The position numbers were made by a program, and so were the translations under genes. Shown piece after piece: positions 1 through 10,965 of a DNA stretch of 64,000 nt (position 1 is its first letter; each line of letters opens with the position of its first letter). Below the pieces are notes generated by a model. That model did not search any database, had not been told where the DNA came from, and saw only the letters and a list, made by a program, of their open reading frames with translations. This DNA comes from Lamellibrachia satsuma (lineage: Eukaryota > Annelida > Polychaeta > Sabellida > Siboglinidae): contig BSQZ01000002.1 in NCBI GenBank assembly GCA_033239005.1, positions 3,552,501-3,616,500 on the forward strand, in the 5' to 3' direction.

Positions 1-110
1 TTCTGATGTTACACGTTGAATAGGTTAGACATTGTTCTGATGTTACACATTGAATAGGTTAGACATTGTTCTGATGTTACACATTGAATAGATTGTTCTG
101 ATGTTAAACA
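1..110. repeat. 34-bp tandem repeat at window edge
   Basis: About three direct copies of a unit that begins TTCTGATGTTACACRTTGAA and ends near GACATTG. The last copies are shortened. The array is cut by the window start, so its full length is unknown. Confidence 0.8.
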
Positions 111-156
111 TTAATTAACAAAATAACTAGTGCAATGGACAAAAGAGAACATATAA

Positions 157-1289
157 ATGGGACTATTTTTAGATGCTGCCAAACCCTTTGATACTGTTAA
201 CCATGACATCATATTAAGAAAACTAGATCATTATGGAATCATAGGAATAGTGCTCCAGTGGTTTAACAGTTATTTGTCTGGAAGACAACAGACAGTAACA
301 TTTACTGGAATCAATTCTGTTCTTAAAAATATAACATATGGAGTACCACAAGGGTCAATATTAGGACCCTTACTATTCCTTATGTACATAAATGAGTTAG
401 GTGCTGTGTCTCAGATCACCTTTCCCATTTTGTATGCAGATGATACTAACATTTTTATCCAAGGAAAAGATTTGCAAAAAATGGAAAAAGATTTAAACAT
501 TGAAATAAAAAAGCTGTCAGTTTGGCTTAAAACTAATAAACTTTCATTGAATATACAAAACATGTGCAGTGGCCCTTTGCAATACTCCCAGTGTAAGAAA
601 CAGATTTAATAACATATATATACATAAAATGGAATAGAATAGAATAGAAATAAACACTGTTAATCATATGCAGTTTCTGGGAATGATAATAGATTACAAA
701 ATCAACTGGAGTAACCATATAAAGTACAAATGTAATAACATGTCTAAGAGCATAGGCATTATTAAAAAGGTAAAGAACAAACTGAACAAGAATACATTTG
801 TTGACCTATAAAATTATTATACATTTATTTACCCATATATTACTTATTGTAACATAGTATGGGGAAGAGCCCCAACAATATATTTATCTAAAATTCATAT
901 TAATACGTATAATTAGTCACGTTGGATTTAGAAACCATACACAGTTTTTATTTAAGAAATATCAAATTATGAACATTTATCAACTAAACAAATATATAAG
1001 CTGCGTGCTAATGTATAAACATAATAGGGGTATGTTGCCAAATATATTTAATGACATGCTTACACAACATATCACTTCACACAATCATAATATGAGACAA
1101 GAAAAAGTTTATAAAATACCATACTGTAAACATCAGACAAAATCAACTGGCATATTTGGTCCCAAACTGTGGAATACTATTGTCATGAAGAACAACCTTG
1201 ATGATTATATGTCTATTTATATATTTAAAAAGAGAGTGAAACATTACATTTGGGGAACCTACGAAGAAAATTACTCTAGTCAGTGGTGA
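157..1289 (+). pseudogene. Decayed non-LTR retrotransposon reverse transcriptase
   Basis: The first open block (157-609) has the RT palm core: a degenerate LDAAKPFDTVNHD block, GVPQGSILGPLLFLMYIN and the catalytic YADD of LYADDTNIF. The second block (about 640-930, broken by stops) continues the thumb region with QFLGMIIDYK and YPYITYCNIVWG. The third (969-1289) is the C-terminus, with the family-typical sequence FGPKLWNTI before its stop. The order and content match CR1/jockey-type LINE ORF2. The 5' part (endonuclease) is absent. Frames change between blocks, so the copy is dead although YADD is intact. It would have reverse transcribed its own RNA at a nicked target. The exact clade is uncertain. 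Confidence 0.85.
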
Positions 1290-1702
1290 CATTCCAGTAT
1301 AATTTAGTACAATAGTCTTATGCATTATTACATACGAATAACTTATTTAGTAAATTGTGGTAAAGTTTTATCATATCTTAGTACAAATAATTTATTAATT
1401 AGACAAGTGTGGTATACTTGTATTAAAAATCACTTGCGAATAACTATTGGTTAACATAATATTATATTGTCAAAGTTAATTTTCTAACATTTGCTGACTT
1501 ACACTTGGTTTACTATAAGTCACACGTGAAATGTTTCACTTTCACTTAAATTGTGTCACATAATATATTTCATATTTCATTACCATAAGTAACTTGTTTC
1601 TTTTCCATTATCTTAAATGTGCTTAATAGTTGAGCCGCTGATTAATTGTATGTATATGAATTTATGTCATATTTGAGACAATAAAAATTATTATTATTAT
1701 TA
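1290..1702 (+). mobile_element. LINE 3' UTR and ATT-repeat tail
   Basis: This AT-rich stretch follows the RT stop. It ends in AATAAAAATTATTATTATTAT at about 1680-1702, the short simple-repeat tail typical of CR1-like LINEs. I place the element's 3' end here. No 5' boundary or target duplication was found. Confidence 0.55.
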
Positions 1703-1789
1703 CCTGTTTTGTAGTCTTACTTCCCACCAATCCCACTTTTCGCCTATTTTTCAGACCAACCTTAGTAAAGGATCAGTGTAGATTGGATA

Positions 1790-1915
1790 TCAGGAAGTAC
1801 TCGTTATTACAGAGGAAATAAATGAATGGAACAAATTATCAACATATCGTGTAACTGTAACTGTTTAAAAACAAGGTTGACACATATTTCAGGAGGGTGG
1901 GTTACATACAGATGA
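1790..1915 (+). mobile_element. Possible LINE 3'-end fragment
   Basis: This piece resembles the stretches at 18561-18690 and 46828-46945: AATAAATGAATGG, then an AAAAACAARRTTGACA block. In translation these recall the WN...FK-K-D-YL end of LINE ORF2. All are short and frame-broken. The repetition within the window is seen; the LINE origin is inferred. Confidence 0.3.
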
Positions 1916-1921
1916 AATTTT

Positions 1922-2085
1922 GTTTATTACATTACTGGTCGATTTATTACATTACCGGTCGATTATTACATTACCGGTCGATTTATTACATTACCGGTCG
2001 ATTATTACATTACCGGTCGATTATTACATTACTGGTTGTACCAATCGACCGGTAATGTAATAACTCGACTGGTAATGTAATAAAA
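1922..2085. repeat. 19-20-bp ACCGGT array with inverted end
   Basis: Six or so copies of CGATTTATTACATTACCGGT or its 19-bp form, followed at 2037-2085 by two copies in the opposite orientation. The two halves can pair. The same unit makes a longer array at 2770-3118. Confidence 0.85.
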
Positions 2086-2765
2086 ACGATGAAGATGATT
2101 ATGATGACGATGATGACGAAGACGATAAATGGTAATGATGATGAAGAATAGGAGGAGAAAGATGAAGATAATTAAGTGTTTATCTTAGCGCTACCTTGGA
2201 GGTTATATGAACGACATTCCATATGTCCTCCCAGAAAATAAGCGGCTCACTCGTTCTGAGATTCGTATGTTAATCATACGTTTGTGAACGTCGAGTGGGT
2301 GTCAGTATGGCTAGCCGTTATAAGGGTGAATATAAGGATGATGATGACGATGAAACGAAGGAGTAGGATGATGAGGATGAAGGTGTCATTGTCTTCGTCC
2401 TCATAATCGTAATAATGATCACCCTCATTGTCATCATCTTCGTCATCATCATCATCATCATCATCACTGAGACCGCTTAATTGTCTTCATTTTCTTCCTC
2501 ATCATCATCATTACCATTTATCACCCTCGTCATCACCATCGTTATCGTTATCATCATCATCATCATCATTATCATCATCATCGTTATCATTATCATCATC
2601 ATAATCTTTATCATCATCATCGTCATAATCATCATCATCTTTATCATCGTCACTAAGATAACCCCTTAACTGTCATCATCATCAGAATCGTTTATTACAC
2701 TCATCATCACCTTCTACATCATCATTAATAACATCATCATCATCACCATCATAATGATTATCATC
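2086..2765. repeat. GAT/ATC trinucleotide-rich block
   Basis: Imperfect GAT-type repeats dominate at 2086-2170 and 2330-2390, and ATC-type repeats at 2395-2765. About 2175-2330 is non-repetitive. The poly-isoleucine reading frame at 2481-2669 is a by-product of the ATC repeat, not a gene. Confidence 0.85.
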
Positions 2766-2769
2766 ATCA

Positions 2770-3118
2770 TTTTTATTATATTACTGGTCGATTTATTACA
2801 TTACCGGTAGATTATTACATTACCGGTCGATTATTACATTACCGGTCGATTTATTACATTACCGGTCGATTTATTACATTACCGATCGATTTATTACATT
2901 ACCGGTCGATTATTACATTACCGGTCGATTTATTACATTACTGTTCGATTATTACATTACCGATCGATTTATTACATTACTGGTCGATTATTACATTACC
3001 GGTCGATTTATTACATTACTGGTCGATTATTACATTACCGGTAGATTTATTACATTACTGGTCGATTATTACATTACCGGTCGATTTATTACATTACCGG
3101 CCGATTATTACATTACTG
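2770..3118. repeat. 19-20-bp ACCGGT minisatellite
   Basis: About 18 copies of the same CGATT(T)ATTACATTACCGGT unit seen at 1922. The 19- and 20-bp versions are mixed, and some units carry ACTGGT or ACCGATC in place of ACCGGTC. Confidence 0.9.
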
Positions 3119-3715
3119 GTTGTAACACACGCTACATAACTAGCAGCATTTATCTGTTCATAGAGTCACGAAGACACACGACAAATTAAGAACACACCCA
3201 TATTTCCGCTGTCGGGTCACTGTTTCAGTCACCTGAATACAAATGACCAAATGGCGCGTTGAATTGCCAATAAGTCACAGCCGATCCGTCGTCGGTGGAA
3301 TATTTCCGTACCTGGAATAGCCGAGTGACGTATATATTTCACAGCGCTCGGGTCACCAGATCAACACAGTCGACGTCGTTTTTTAGTTGTGCTAAACGAG
3401 GTCTGCTAGCCGCGGTACACAAACTACCAACGTGACACATTGCCAGTGTGTACGCCTTCGTTCACATAGACAATGACATTTCACCAAGTCGAATAACTAC
3501 CTGACAGGATTACGTATATGGAAGGTGTTTGGTTCGTTGTCGTACTTGATACACGCGGGGCGACTTAGAAATTACGTTGATATGAACACTATGTCGGCCA
3601 ATTATGTTCTGCTTGTCGCAACTGTACCTGCCAACACGTCTCCGCTGTACAAGTTAATGAATGTACAAATATACTCGTCCCTGCTGTACAAGGCGACGAC
3701 AATACCCACCCATTA
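3119..3715 (+). other. Unique, GC-richer stretch; possible start of a broken gene
   Basis: Non-repetitive sequence between the array and a MITE pair. It contains a TATATATTT box at about 3330, some 30 bp before TCACCAGATC. An open frame in the 3713 phase runs from 3581 to 3715. After removal of the MITE pair with one copy of its TA target, that frame continues from 4883 to the stop at 4991-4993. The joined frame has no family I recognise. The TATA box and the frame could both be chance. Confidence 0.2.
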
Positions 3716-4880
3716 CAGGAGTCAGACCACTGTAGAGAATTGCATTGGTGGCCATGTTAACGTTTTGTCTGGTTATAAGAAAACGTGACCATCAAAAATT
3801 CTGAAAATGTTTCACAACAACTGCCATCATCTCATAGACATGCTGACCAATTTTTTTTTCAAAATCACACACCTCCAGCTCATTTAAAACGCCCCGACGT
3901 GCGATGCCCATACATTTTTACAAAAATAGCCATGTATTCATGCGCCCACATGACCCATAGCAGAAAAATTCCCATAAATCCCTCCGCCTGTTAAACTCTC
4001 GAAATGCACCATTTCACAGCCAATATCTTCTACGAACAAACCTGTGAATATGCCTGCTCAATTGCACTTATGTCACATCATATGAATTCTTTAAATCCAC
4101 ATATCGCAATTTAGTACGCCCTACATTCGTGTGAAACAATAAACAGGAAGGTCAACTGTGGTCTAACCCCTACAGATTAACTGGGCGACGACGATCGACT
4201 CGTGGACCAAATCCTAATTCTCGAACACACAACTCGACGTCGGCGACTGCGGCAACAACAGCAGCAAGTCGTGGGTTTGTGACCCGGCTCGGCTGCTCAC
4301 GAAACAGGAAGGTTAGATGTTTATATTCATTTTGTAAAGTCACTTCATGGAATTTCACTTCTTTTCCACATAGATGGTGAATTTTATCAAAAAAACTCAC
4401 CCACGTGATTGATTCGTGTGGCCTGTGAGAATGTGTCTTGTCTTTTACCCAGATATAATTATAGGGGTAAGACCACAGTTGACCTTCCTGTTTATTGTTT
4501 CACACGAATGTAGGGCGTATGAAATTGTAAAATGGGAAATTAATATTATGTAACATGAGTGCCTTTGAGCAGGAATATTCACAGGTTTGTTTATAGAAGC
4601 TATTGGCTGTGAAACAGTGCATTTTTTAAAGAGTTTAACTGGCGGAGGGATTTATGGGAATTTTTCTGCTATGGGCCACGTGGGCGCATGAATACATGGC
4701 TATTTTTGTCAAAATTGATAGGCATCGCACGTCGGGGCGATTTAAAAGAGCTGGAGGTGTGTGATTTTGATAAAATTTGGTCAGTATATCAATGAGATTT
4801 TTGATGGTCACGTTTTCTTATAATCAGACAAAACGTTAACCTGGCCACCAATGCAATTCTCAACTGTGGTCTGACTCCTA
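3716..4880. mobile_element. Inverted pair of TA-target MITEs
   Basis: Two copies of one family (3716-4172 and 4462-4880) face each other around a 289-bp spacer, so the outer ends form long arms. The outer ends read (C/T)AGGAGTCAGACCAC and are flanked by TA at 3714-3715 and 4881-4882. The inner ends resemble TAGGGGTAAGACCAC, the end of the solo copy at 47497-47948. TA targets and short inverted ends fit a Tc1/mariner-like non-autonomous element. No transposase is present. Confidence 0.75.
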
Positions 4881-4882
4881 TA

Positions 4883-5830
4883 GTCGATGCCCTGAACGAG
4901 CTGATCATTCAAATACGAGGTGACAACTCTCGCCTAGACTGGGTCGCAGAGGGTGCCGTCGTCCGGAGAATCCGTCTCGTACATAATAAGTGAGATAATT
5001 TATGTACTGTATTGTATGACAATTGTATTTTCAAGTTGAATCCTTTGCGGCTTCGTCATATAAATGATTGGATGAAGAACGCGTGAGTCTATAAACAGGC
5101 CCGGGGTTTGAAGTTTGCTGATATATTTATGTTCTCATCAGTGCCCCAGTTCAATCAGCCCCGTCCCAGTAACTCCTCCCCCCCGAGGTGTGAGATTTGA
5201 GTGCCAGTAACACCCAGGGTCGGTATATGCTATTGATTTAACACACCCCTCTAGTCTATTCATTATTTATTTTCACAATAACATGTTTTTTAAATTGCTG
5301 TTCAACTTAAATATGATAATAGTATAGACTATTGTCAGATTATTGTGTAGTAGAAAGCCAGTTGTCCTCACGTTTAACGGATCGCCTGTAAACAAATCAG
5401 AAATTGTCACAGTTTAATATTATTCTCGATCTTAAGTCAAAATTCTGTTCATTTGTTATGTATAGTGATTATCAAGACATTATCAATTGTGCCTGGAAAT
5501 TAATAACGCTTTTTAAATTTCCATTTTTTTAACCTGTAAATGATACGATTCACAAATAAGAGGGTTTTTATGGTTTCCCATGATACAAAAAATCCGACAT
5601 TCCTTGTGCACATCAGTTATATGACTATTTTCTTATTTCGGAACAAGTAATGGAACAGTCAGGAAGTGTTCCCAAACAGATAAGTATCACCAATAGCCCC
5701 CCCCCCTTTAGCTCCAGTAGGCCCCTGTGGTTATGGGTAATAAACCAATACAATTGCGTGGCAGTAGGTGCCGGTGAAATTGAGTGATGGACGTATATTT
5801 ACCAATAGCATTCGCGAAATAATTGCAGCG
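4883..5830. other. Intergenic, no gene recognised
   Basis: Apart from the short frame at 4883-4993 noted under 3119-3715, I see only AT-rich non-coding sequence, including short C and T homopolymer runs (a C run near 5697-5706). Confidence 0.5.
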
Positions 5831-5843
5831 GAACTGATTGTTT

Positions 5844-6811
5844 TCAAGATAGGTCGAGTTGGTTCACAACTATGTTAAGGTGGCGGATGCTTGACATCTT
5901 GGGCGTTGTGACGTGGGCTATTGCACCGAGTAGCTTCGTTCTCAATTTCCTGTGCATAGACACTTCTCCCGGAGACTTGTAACCGCTTGACGATTTGTAT
6001 CGCCTTTTCCGTTTTCCCGTTACTCTGTGGGTACCTAGGATTGACCTATCTAACGCCTTCTTCAGTCTAGCGTCATGTTCTTCCCTCGTTCGTCCCCAGA
6101 CAACTGTGTCGCCCATGCAGACTCTTACTCCTGTCTCACACTCGAGTAGCTGGTGAACCTTGGCGTGGAACATTTCCGATGCACAGTTGATCCCATATGA
6201 AAGTCTTGTGAAGGAGTATCGCCCAAGAGGTGTAGCGACTGTGCATAACAGTGTACTCTCCTCGTCCAGTTGTGTCTGATAGATTCCCTGTGACGCATCC
6301 ATTTTCATGAAGTATTTCGCATCTGCCATTTTACTAAGAATGTCTTACCTATGTGGCAGGTGGTAGTGTTTACGTCTGATGTACTAGTTCTGGTCCATTG
6401 GGTCCAGACACAGTCTCAGATCGCCGTTGGGTTTCTCCACTATCACTAGTGGCAGCACCCAATCTGTTGGCTTATCGGCTTTGATAAGCACCCCGGTGTG
6501 TACGAGTGTGTCAAGTTCTTTTTTAAGCTTTGCCTTCTTTTCTTGTGGTACCTTTCTTGCAGGATACACTACGAGCAACAATTTTCACGCAGGTGACTCC
6601 TGCACTTCCATAGTCTTCTGAATATATATTTATACTCTTTCTTGATATACGTTCTTGTAAGTATACCCTCTTCTTCAACAGTGTACGCTCGTGTTACTAG
6701 ACCTAACCGCTCACAATCGTTGGCTCCAATTATTGACTGTGTCCCATTTGGCACAACTACACATTGTAGTGTCTGTTTCTTCCCATTGTGAGTGAGTGAG
6801 GCGATGCACAC
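5844..6811 (-). pseudogene. Ty3/gypsy-like pol relic (protease end to RT)
   Basis: Three overlapping or adjacent minus-strand frames read in pol order. The first (6569-6811) has an aspartic-protease-like tail with SIIGANDCERLGL. The second (6384-6581) has RT entry motifs VIVEKPNGDLRLCLDP. The third (5844-6329) has the RT palm: MDASQGIYQTQLDEES, GRYSFTRLSYGINCASEMF and EEHDARLKKAL. The position of the YxDD metal-binding box reads CMGD. RNase H, integrase, gag and LTRs were not found. Frameshifts separate the blocks, so the copy is inactive. The family match is by motif; the lineage within gypsy is not resolved. Confidence 0.8.
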
Positions 6812-6815
6812 ACCC

Positions 6816-6859
6816 AGAGGGAGGGAGGGAGGGAGGGAGGGAGGGAGGGAGGGAGGGAG
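6816..6859. repeat. (GGGA)n microsatellite
   Basis: About ten perfect GGGA units between the gypsy relic and the 76-bp satellite. Confidence 0.95.
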
Positions 6860-6929
6860 CGACCAGAAAAAATCCCGGAAAACTGGCGTTCAAACCTACA
6901 CAATGTTACAGTCTGGGGTCATTTAAAAA

Positions 6930-9900
6930 GTTCGTAAGTGACTCACGATAGTTATTGTGAGTCACTTACTAACTACCTTATTATTATTATGTCTGGAGGA
7001 CGGGTAGTTTTGTTATAAGGTATATAGTTATCGTGAGTCACTTACGAACTACCTTATTATTATTATGTCTGGGGATGGGTAGTTTTGTTATAAGGTATAT
7101 AGTTATCGTGAGTCACTTACGAACTACCTTATTATTATTATGTCTGGAGGACGGGTAGTTTTATTATAAGGTATATAGTTATCGTGAGTCACTTACGAAC
7201 TACCTTATTATTATTATGTCTGGGGGATGGGTAGTTTTGTTAGTAGGTATATAGTTATCGTGAGTCACTTACGAACTACCTTATTATTATTATGTCTGGA
7301 GGACGGGTAGTTTTGTTATAAGGAATATAATTATCGTGAGTCACTTACGAACTACCTTATTATTATTATGTCTGGAGGACGGGTAGTTTTGTTATAAGGT
7401 ATATAGTTATCGTGAGTCACTTACGAACTACCTTATTATTATTATGTCTGGGGGACGGGTAGTTTTGTTATAAGGTATATAGTTATCGTGAGTCACTTAC
7501 GAACTACCTTGTTATTATTATGTCTGGGGGAAGGGTAGTTTTGTTAGTAGGTATATAGTCATCGTGAGTCACTTACGAACTACCTTATTATTATTATGTC
7601 TGGAGGACGGGTAGTTTTGTTATAAGGTATATAGTTATCGTGAGTCACTTACGAACTACCTTATTATTATTGTCTGGGGGACGGGTAGTTTTGTTAGTAG
7701 GCATATAGTTATCGTGAGTCACTTACGAACTACCTTATTATTATTATGTCTGGAGGACGGGTAGTTTTGTTATAAGGTATATAGTTATCGTGAGTCACTT
7801 ACGAACTACCTTATTATTATTATGTCTGGAAGACGGGTAGTTTTGTTATAAGGTATATAGTTATCGTGAGTCACTTACGAACTACCTTATTATTATTATG
7901 TCTGGGGGATGGGTAGTTTTGTTATAAGGTATATAGTTATCGTGAGTCACTTACGAACTACCTTATTATTATTATGTCTGGGGGATGGGTAGTTTTGTTA
8001 TAAGGTATATAGTTATCGTGAGTCACTTATGAACTACCTTGTTATTATTATGTCTGGAGGACGGGTAGTTTTGTTATAAGGTATATAGTTATCGTGAGTC
8101 ACTTACGAACTACCTTGTTATTATTATGTCTGGGGGAAGGGTAGTTTTGTTAGTAGGTATATAGTTATCATGAGTCACTTACGAACTACCTTATTATTAT
8201 TATGTCTGGGGGACGGGTAGTTTTGTTAGTAGGTATATAGTTATCGTGAGTCACTTACGAACTACCTTATTATTATTATGTCTGGGGGACGGGTAGTTTT
8301 GTTAGTAGGTATATAGTTATCGTGAGTCACTTACGAACTACCTTATTATTATTATGTCTGGAGGACGGGTAGTTTTGTTATAAGGTATATAGTTATCGTG
8401 AGTCACTTACGAACTACCTTATTATTATTATGTCTGGGGGATGGGTAGTTTTGTTATAAGGTATATAGTTATCGTGAGTCACTTACGAACTACCTTATTA
8501 TTATTATGTCTGGAGGACGGGTAGTTTTGTTATAAGGTATATAGTTATCGTGAGTCACTTACGAACTACCTTATTATTATTGTCTGGGGGACGGGTAGTT
8601 TTGTTAGTAGGTATATAGTTATCGTGAGTCACTTACGAACTACCTTATTATTATTATGTCTGGAGGACGGGTAGTTTTGTTATAAGGTATATAGTTATCG
8701 TGAGTCACTTACGAACTACCTTATTATTATTATGTCTGGAAGACGGGTAGTTTTGTTATAAGGTATATAGTTATCGTGAGTCACTTACGAACTACCTTAT
8801 TATTATTATGTCTGGGGGATGGGTAGTTTTGTTATAAGGTATATAGTTATTGTGAGTCACTTACGAACTACCTTATTATTATTATGTCTGGGGGATGGGT
8901 AGTTTTGTTATAAGGTATATAGTTATCGTGAGTCACTTATGAACTACCTTGTTATTATTATGTCTGGAGGACGGGTAGTTTTGTTATAAGGTATATAGTT
9001 ATCGTGAGTCACTTACGAACTACCTTGTTATTATTATGTCTGGGGGAAGGGTAGTTTTGTTAGTAGGTATATAGTTATCGTGAGTCACTTACGAACTACC
9101 TTATTATTATTGTCTGGGGGACGGGTAGTTTTGTTATAAGGAATATAGTTATCGTGAGTCACTTACGAACTACCTTATTATTATTATGTCTGGGGGACGG
9201 GTAGTTTTGTTATAAGGTATATAGTTATCGTGAGTCACTTACGAACTACCTTGTTATTATTATGTCTGGGGGAAGGGTAGTTTTGTTAGGTATATAGTTA
9301 TCGTGAGTCACTTACGAACTACCTTATTATTATTATGTCTGGGGGATGGGTAGTTTTGTTAGTAGGTATATAGTTATCGTGAGTCACTTACGAACTACCT
9401 TATTATTATTATGTCTGGAGGACGGGTAGTTTTGTTATAAGGAATATAGTTATCGTGAGTCACTTACGAACTACCTTATTATTATTATGTCTGGAGGACG
9501 GGTAGTTTTGTTATAAGGTATATAGTTATTGTGAGTCACTTACGAACTACCTTATTATTATTATGTCTGGGGGACGGGTAGTTTTGTTATAAGGTATATA
9601 GTTATCGTGAGTCACTTACGAACGACCTTGTTATTATTATGTCTGGGGGAAGGGTAGTTTTGTTAGTAGGTATATAGTTATCGTGAGTCACTTACGAACT
9701 ACCTTATTATTATTATGTCTGGGGGACGGGTAGTTTTGTTAGTAGGTATATAGTTATTGTGAGTCACATACGAACTACCTTATTATTATTATGTCTGGAG
9801 GACGGGTAGTTTTGTTATAAGGTATATAGTTATCGTGAGTCACTTACGAACTACCTTATTATTATTATGTCTGGGGGACGGGTAGTTTTGTTAGTAGGTA

Positions 9901-10805
9901 TATAGTTATCGTGAGTCACTTACGAACTACCTTATTATTATTATGTCTGGGGGATGGGTAGTTTTGTTATAAGGTATATAGTTATCGTGAGTCACTTACG
10001 AACTACCTTATTATCATTATGTCTGGGGGATGGGTAGTTTTGTTATAAGGTATATAGCTATCGTGAGTCACTTACGAACTACCTTGTTATTATTATGTCT
10101 GGAGGACGGGTAGTTTTGTTATAAGGTATATAGTTATCGTGAGTCACTTACGAACTACCTTGTTATTATTATGTCTGGGGGAAGGGTAGTTTTGTTAGTA
10201 GGTATATAGTTATCGTGAGTCACTTACGAACTACCTTATTATTATTGTCTGGGGGACGGGTAGTTTTGTTAGTAGGTATATAGTTATCGTGAGTCACTTA
10301 CGAACTACCTTATTATTATTATGTCTGGGGGATGGGTAGTTTTGTTATAAGGTATATAGTTATCGTGAGTCACTTACGAACTACCATGTTATTATGTCTG
10401 GGGGATGGGTAGTTTTGTTATAAGGTATATAGTTATCGTGAGTCACTTACAAACTACCTTGTTATTATTATGTCTGGGGGACGGGTAGTTTTGTTAGTAG
10501 GTATAGTTATCGTGAGTCACTTATGAACTACCTTATTATTATTATGTCTGGAGGACGGGTAGTTTTGTTAGTAGGTATATAGTTATCGTGAGTCACTTAC
10601 GAACTACCTTATTATTATTATGTCTGGAGGACGGGTAGTTTTGTTAGCAGGTATATAGTTATCGTGAGTCACTTACGAACTACCTTATTATTATTATGTC
10701 TGGGGAACGGGTAGTTTTGTTATAAGGTAAATTATAGTTATCGTGAGTCACTTACGAACTACCTTATTATTATTATGTCTGGAGGACGGGTAGTTTTGTT
10801 AGCAG
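6930..10805. repeat. 76-bp satellite, about 51 copies
   Basis: The unit contains CGTGAGTCACTTACGAACTA, a (TTA)4 stretch, GTCTGGRGGACGGGTAG and TATATAGTTAT. Units differ by a few substitutions (GGAGGACG, GGGGGATG or GGGGGAAG) and by small indels (loss of one ATT, or TAAGG against AGTAGG). Variants recur in blocks, which suggests multi-unit duplication. Nearly every unit carries TGAGTCA, the consensus AP-1 (bZIP) site, inside the odd palindrome GTGAGTCAC. The left end (6931-6972) is an inverted pair of the same motif. The right end meets a SINE tail near 10805. Confidence 0.95.
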
Positions 10806-10965
10806 GTATACGTTCTAATACAGAGCACAGTATTCAGTTCATAGGACCACTCAAATTACTTTACACTTCAGCCCTGGAAGACCTGTTCATTCCAACACCA
10901 ACTCGACTTCTCTGGGAAGCATTCAGCCACACTGCAATTACTGCACAAAACAAACACTATGTTGT
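10805..10965 (-). mobile_element. SINE fragment (3' part)
   Basis: This shares the block GAAGCATTCAGCCACACTGC and its surroundings with the fuller SINE copies at 17629-17930 and 20130-20450. The tRNA-like head is missing. It abuts the end of the 76-bp satellite. Confidence 0.65.

Noticed and set aside
2481..2669. Poly-isoleucine reading frame
   Set aside because: Pure consequence of ATC trinucleotide repeats.
4170..4400. 76-codon minus frame in the MITE spacer
   Set aside because: No domain recognised; it runs into the MITE end. Kept only as a remark in the MITE-pair finding.
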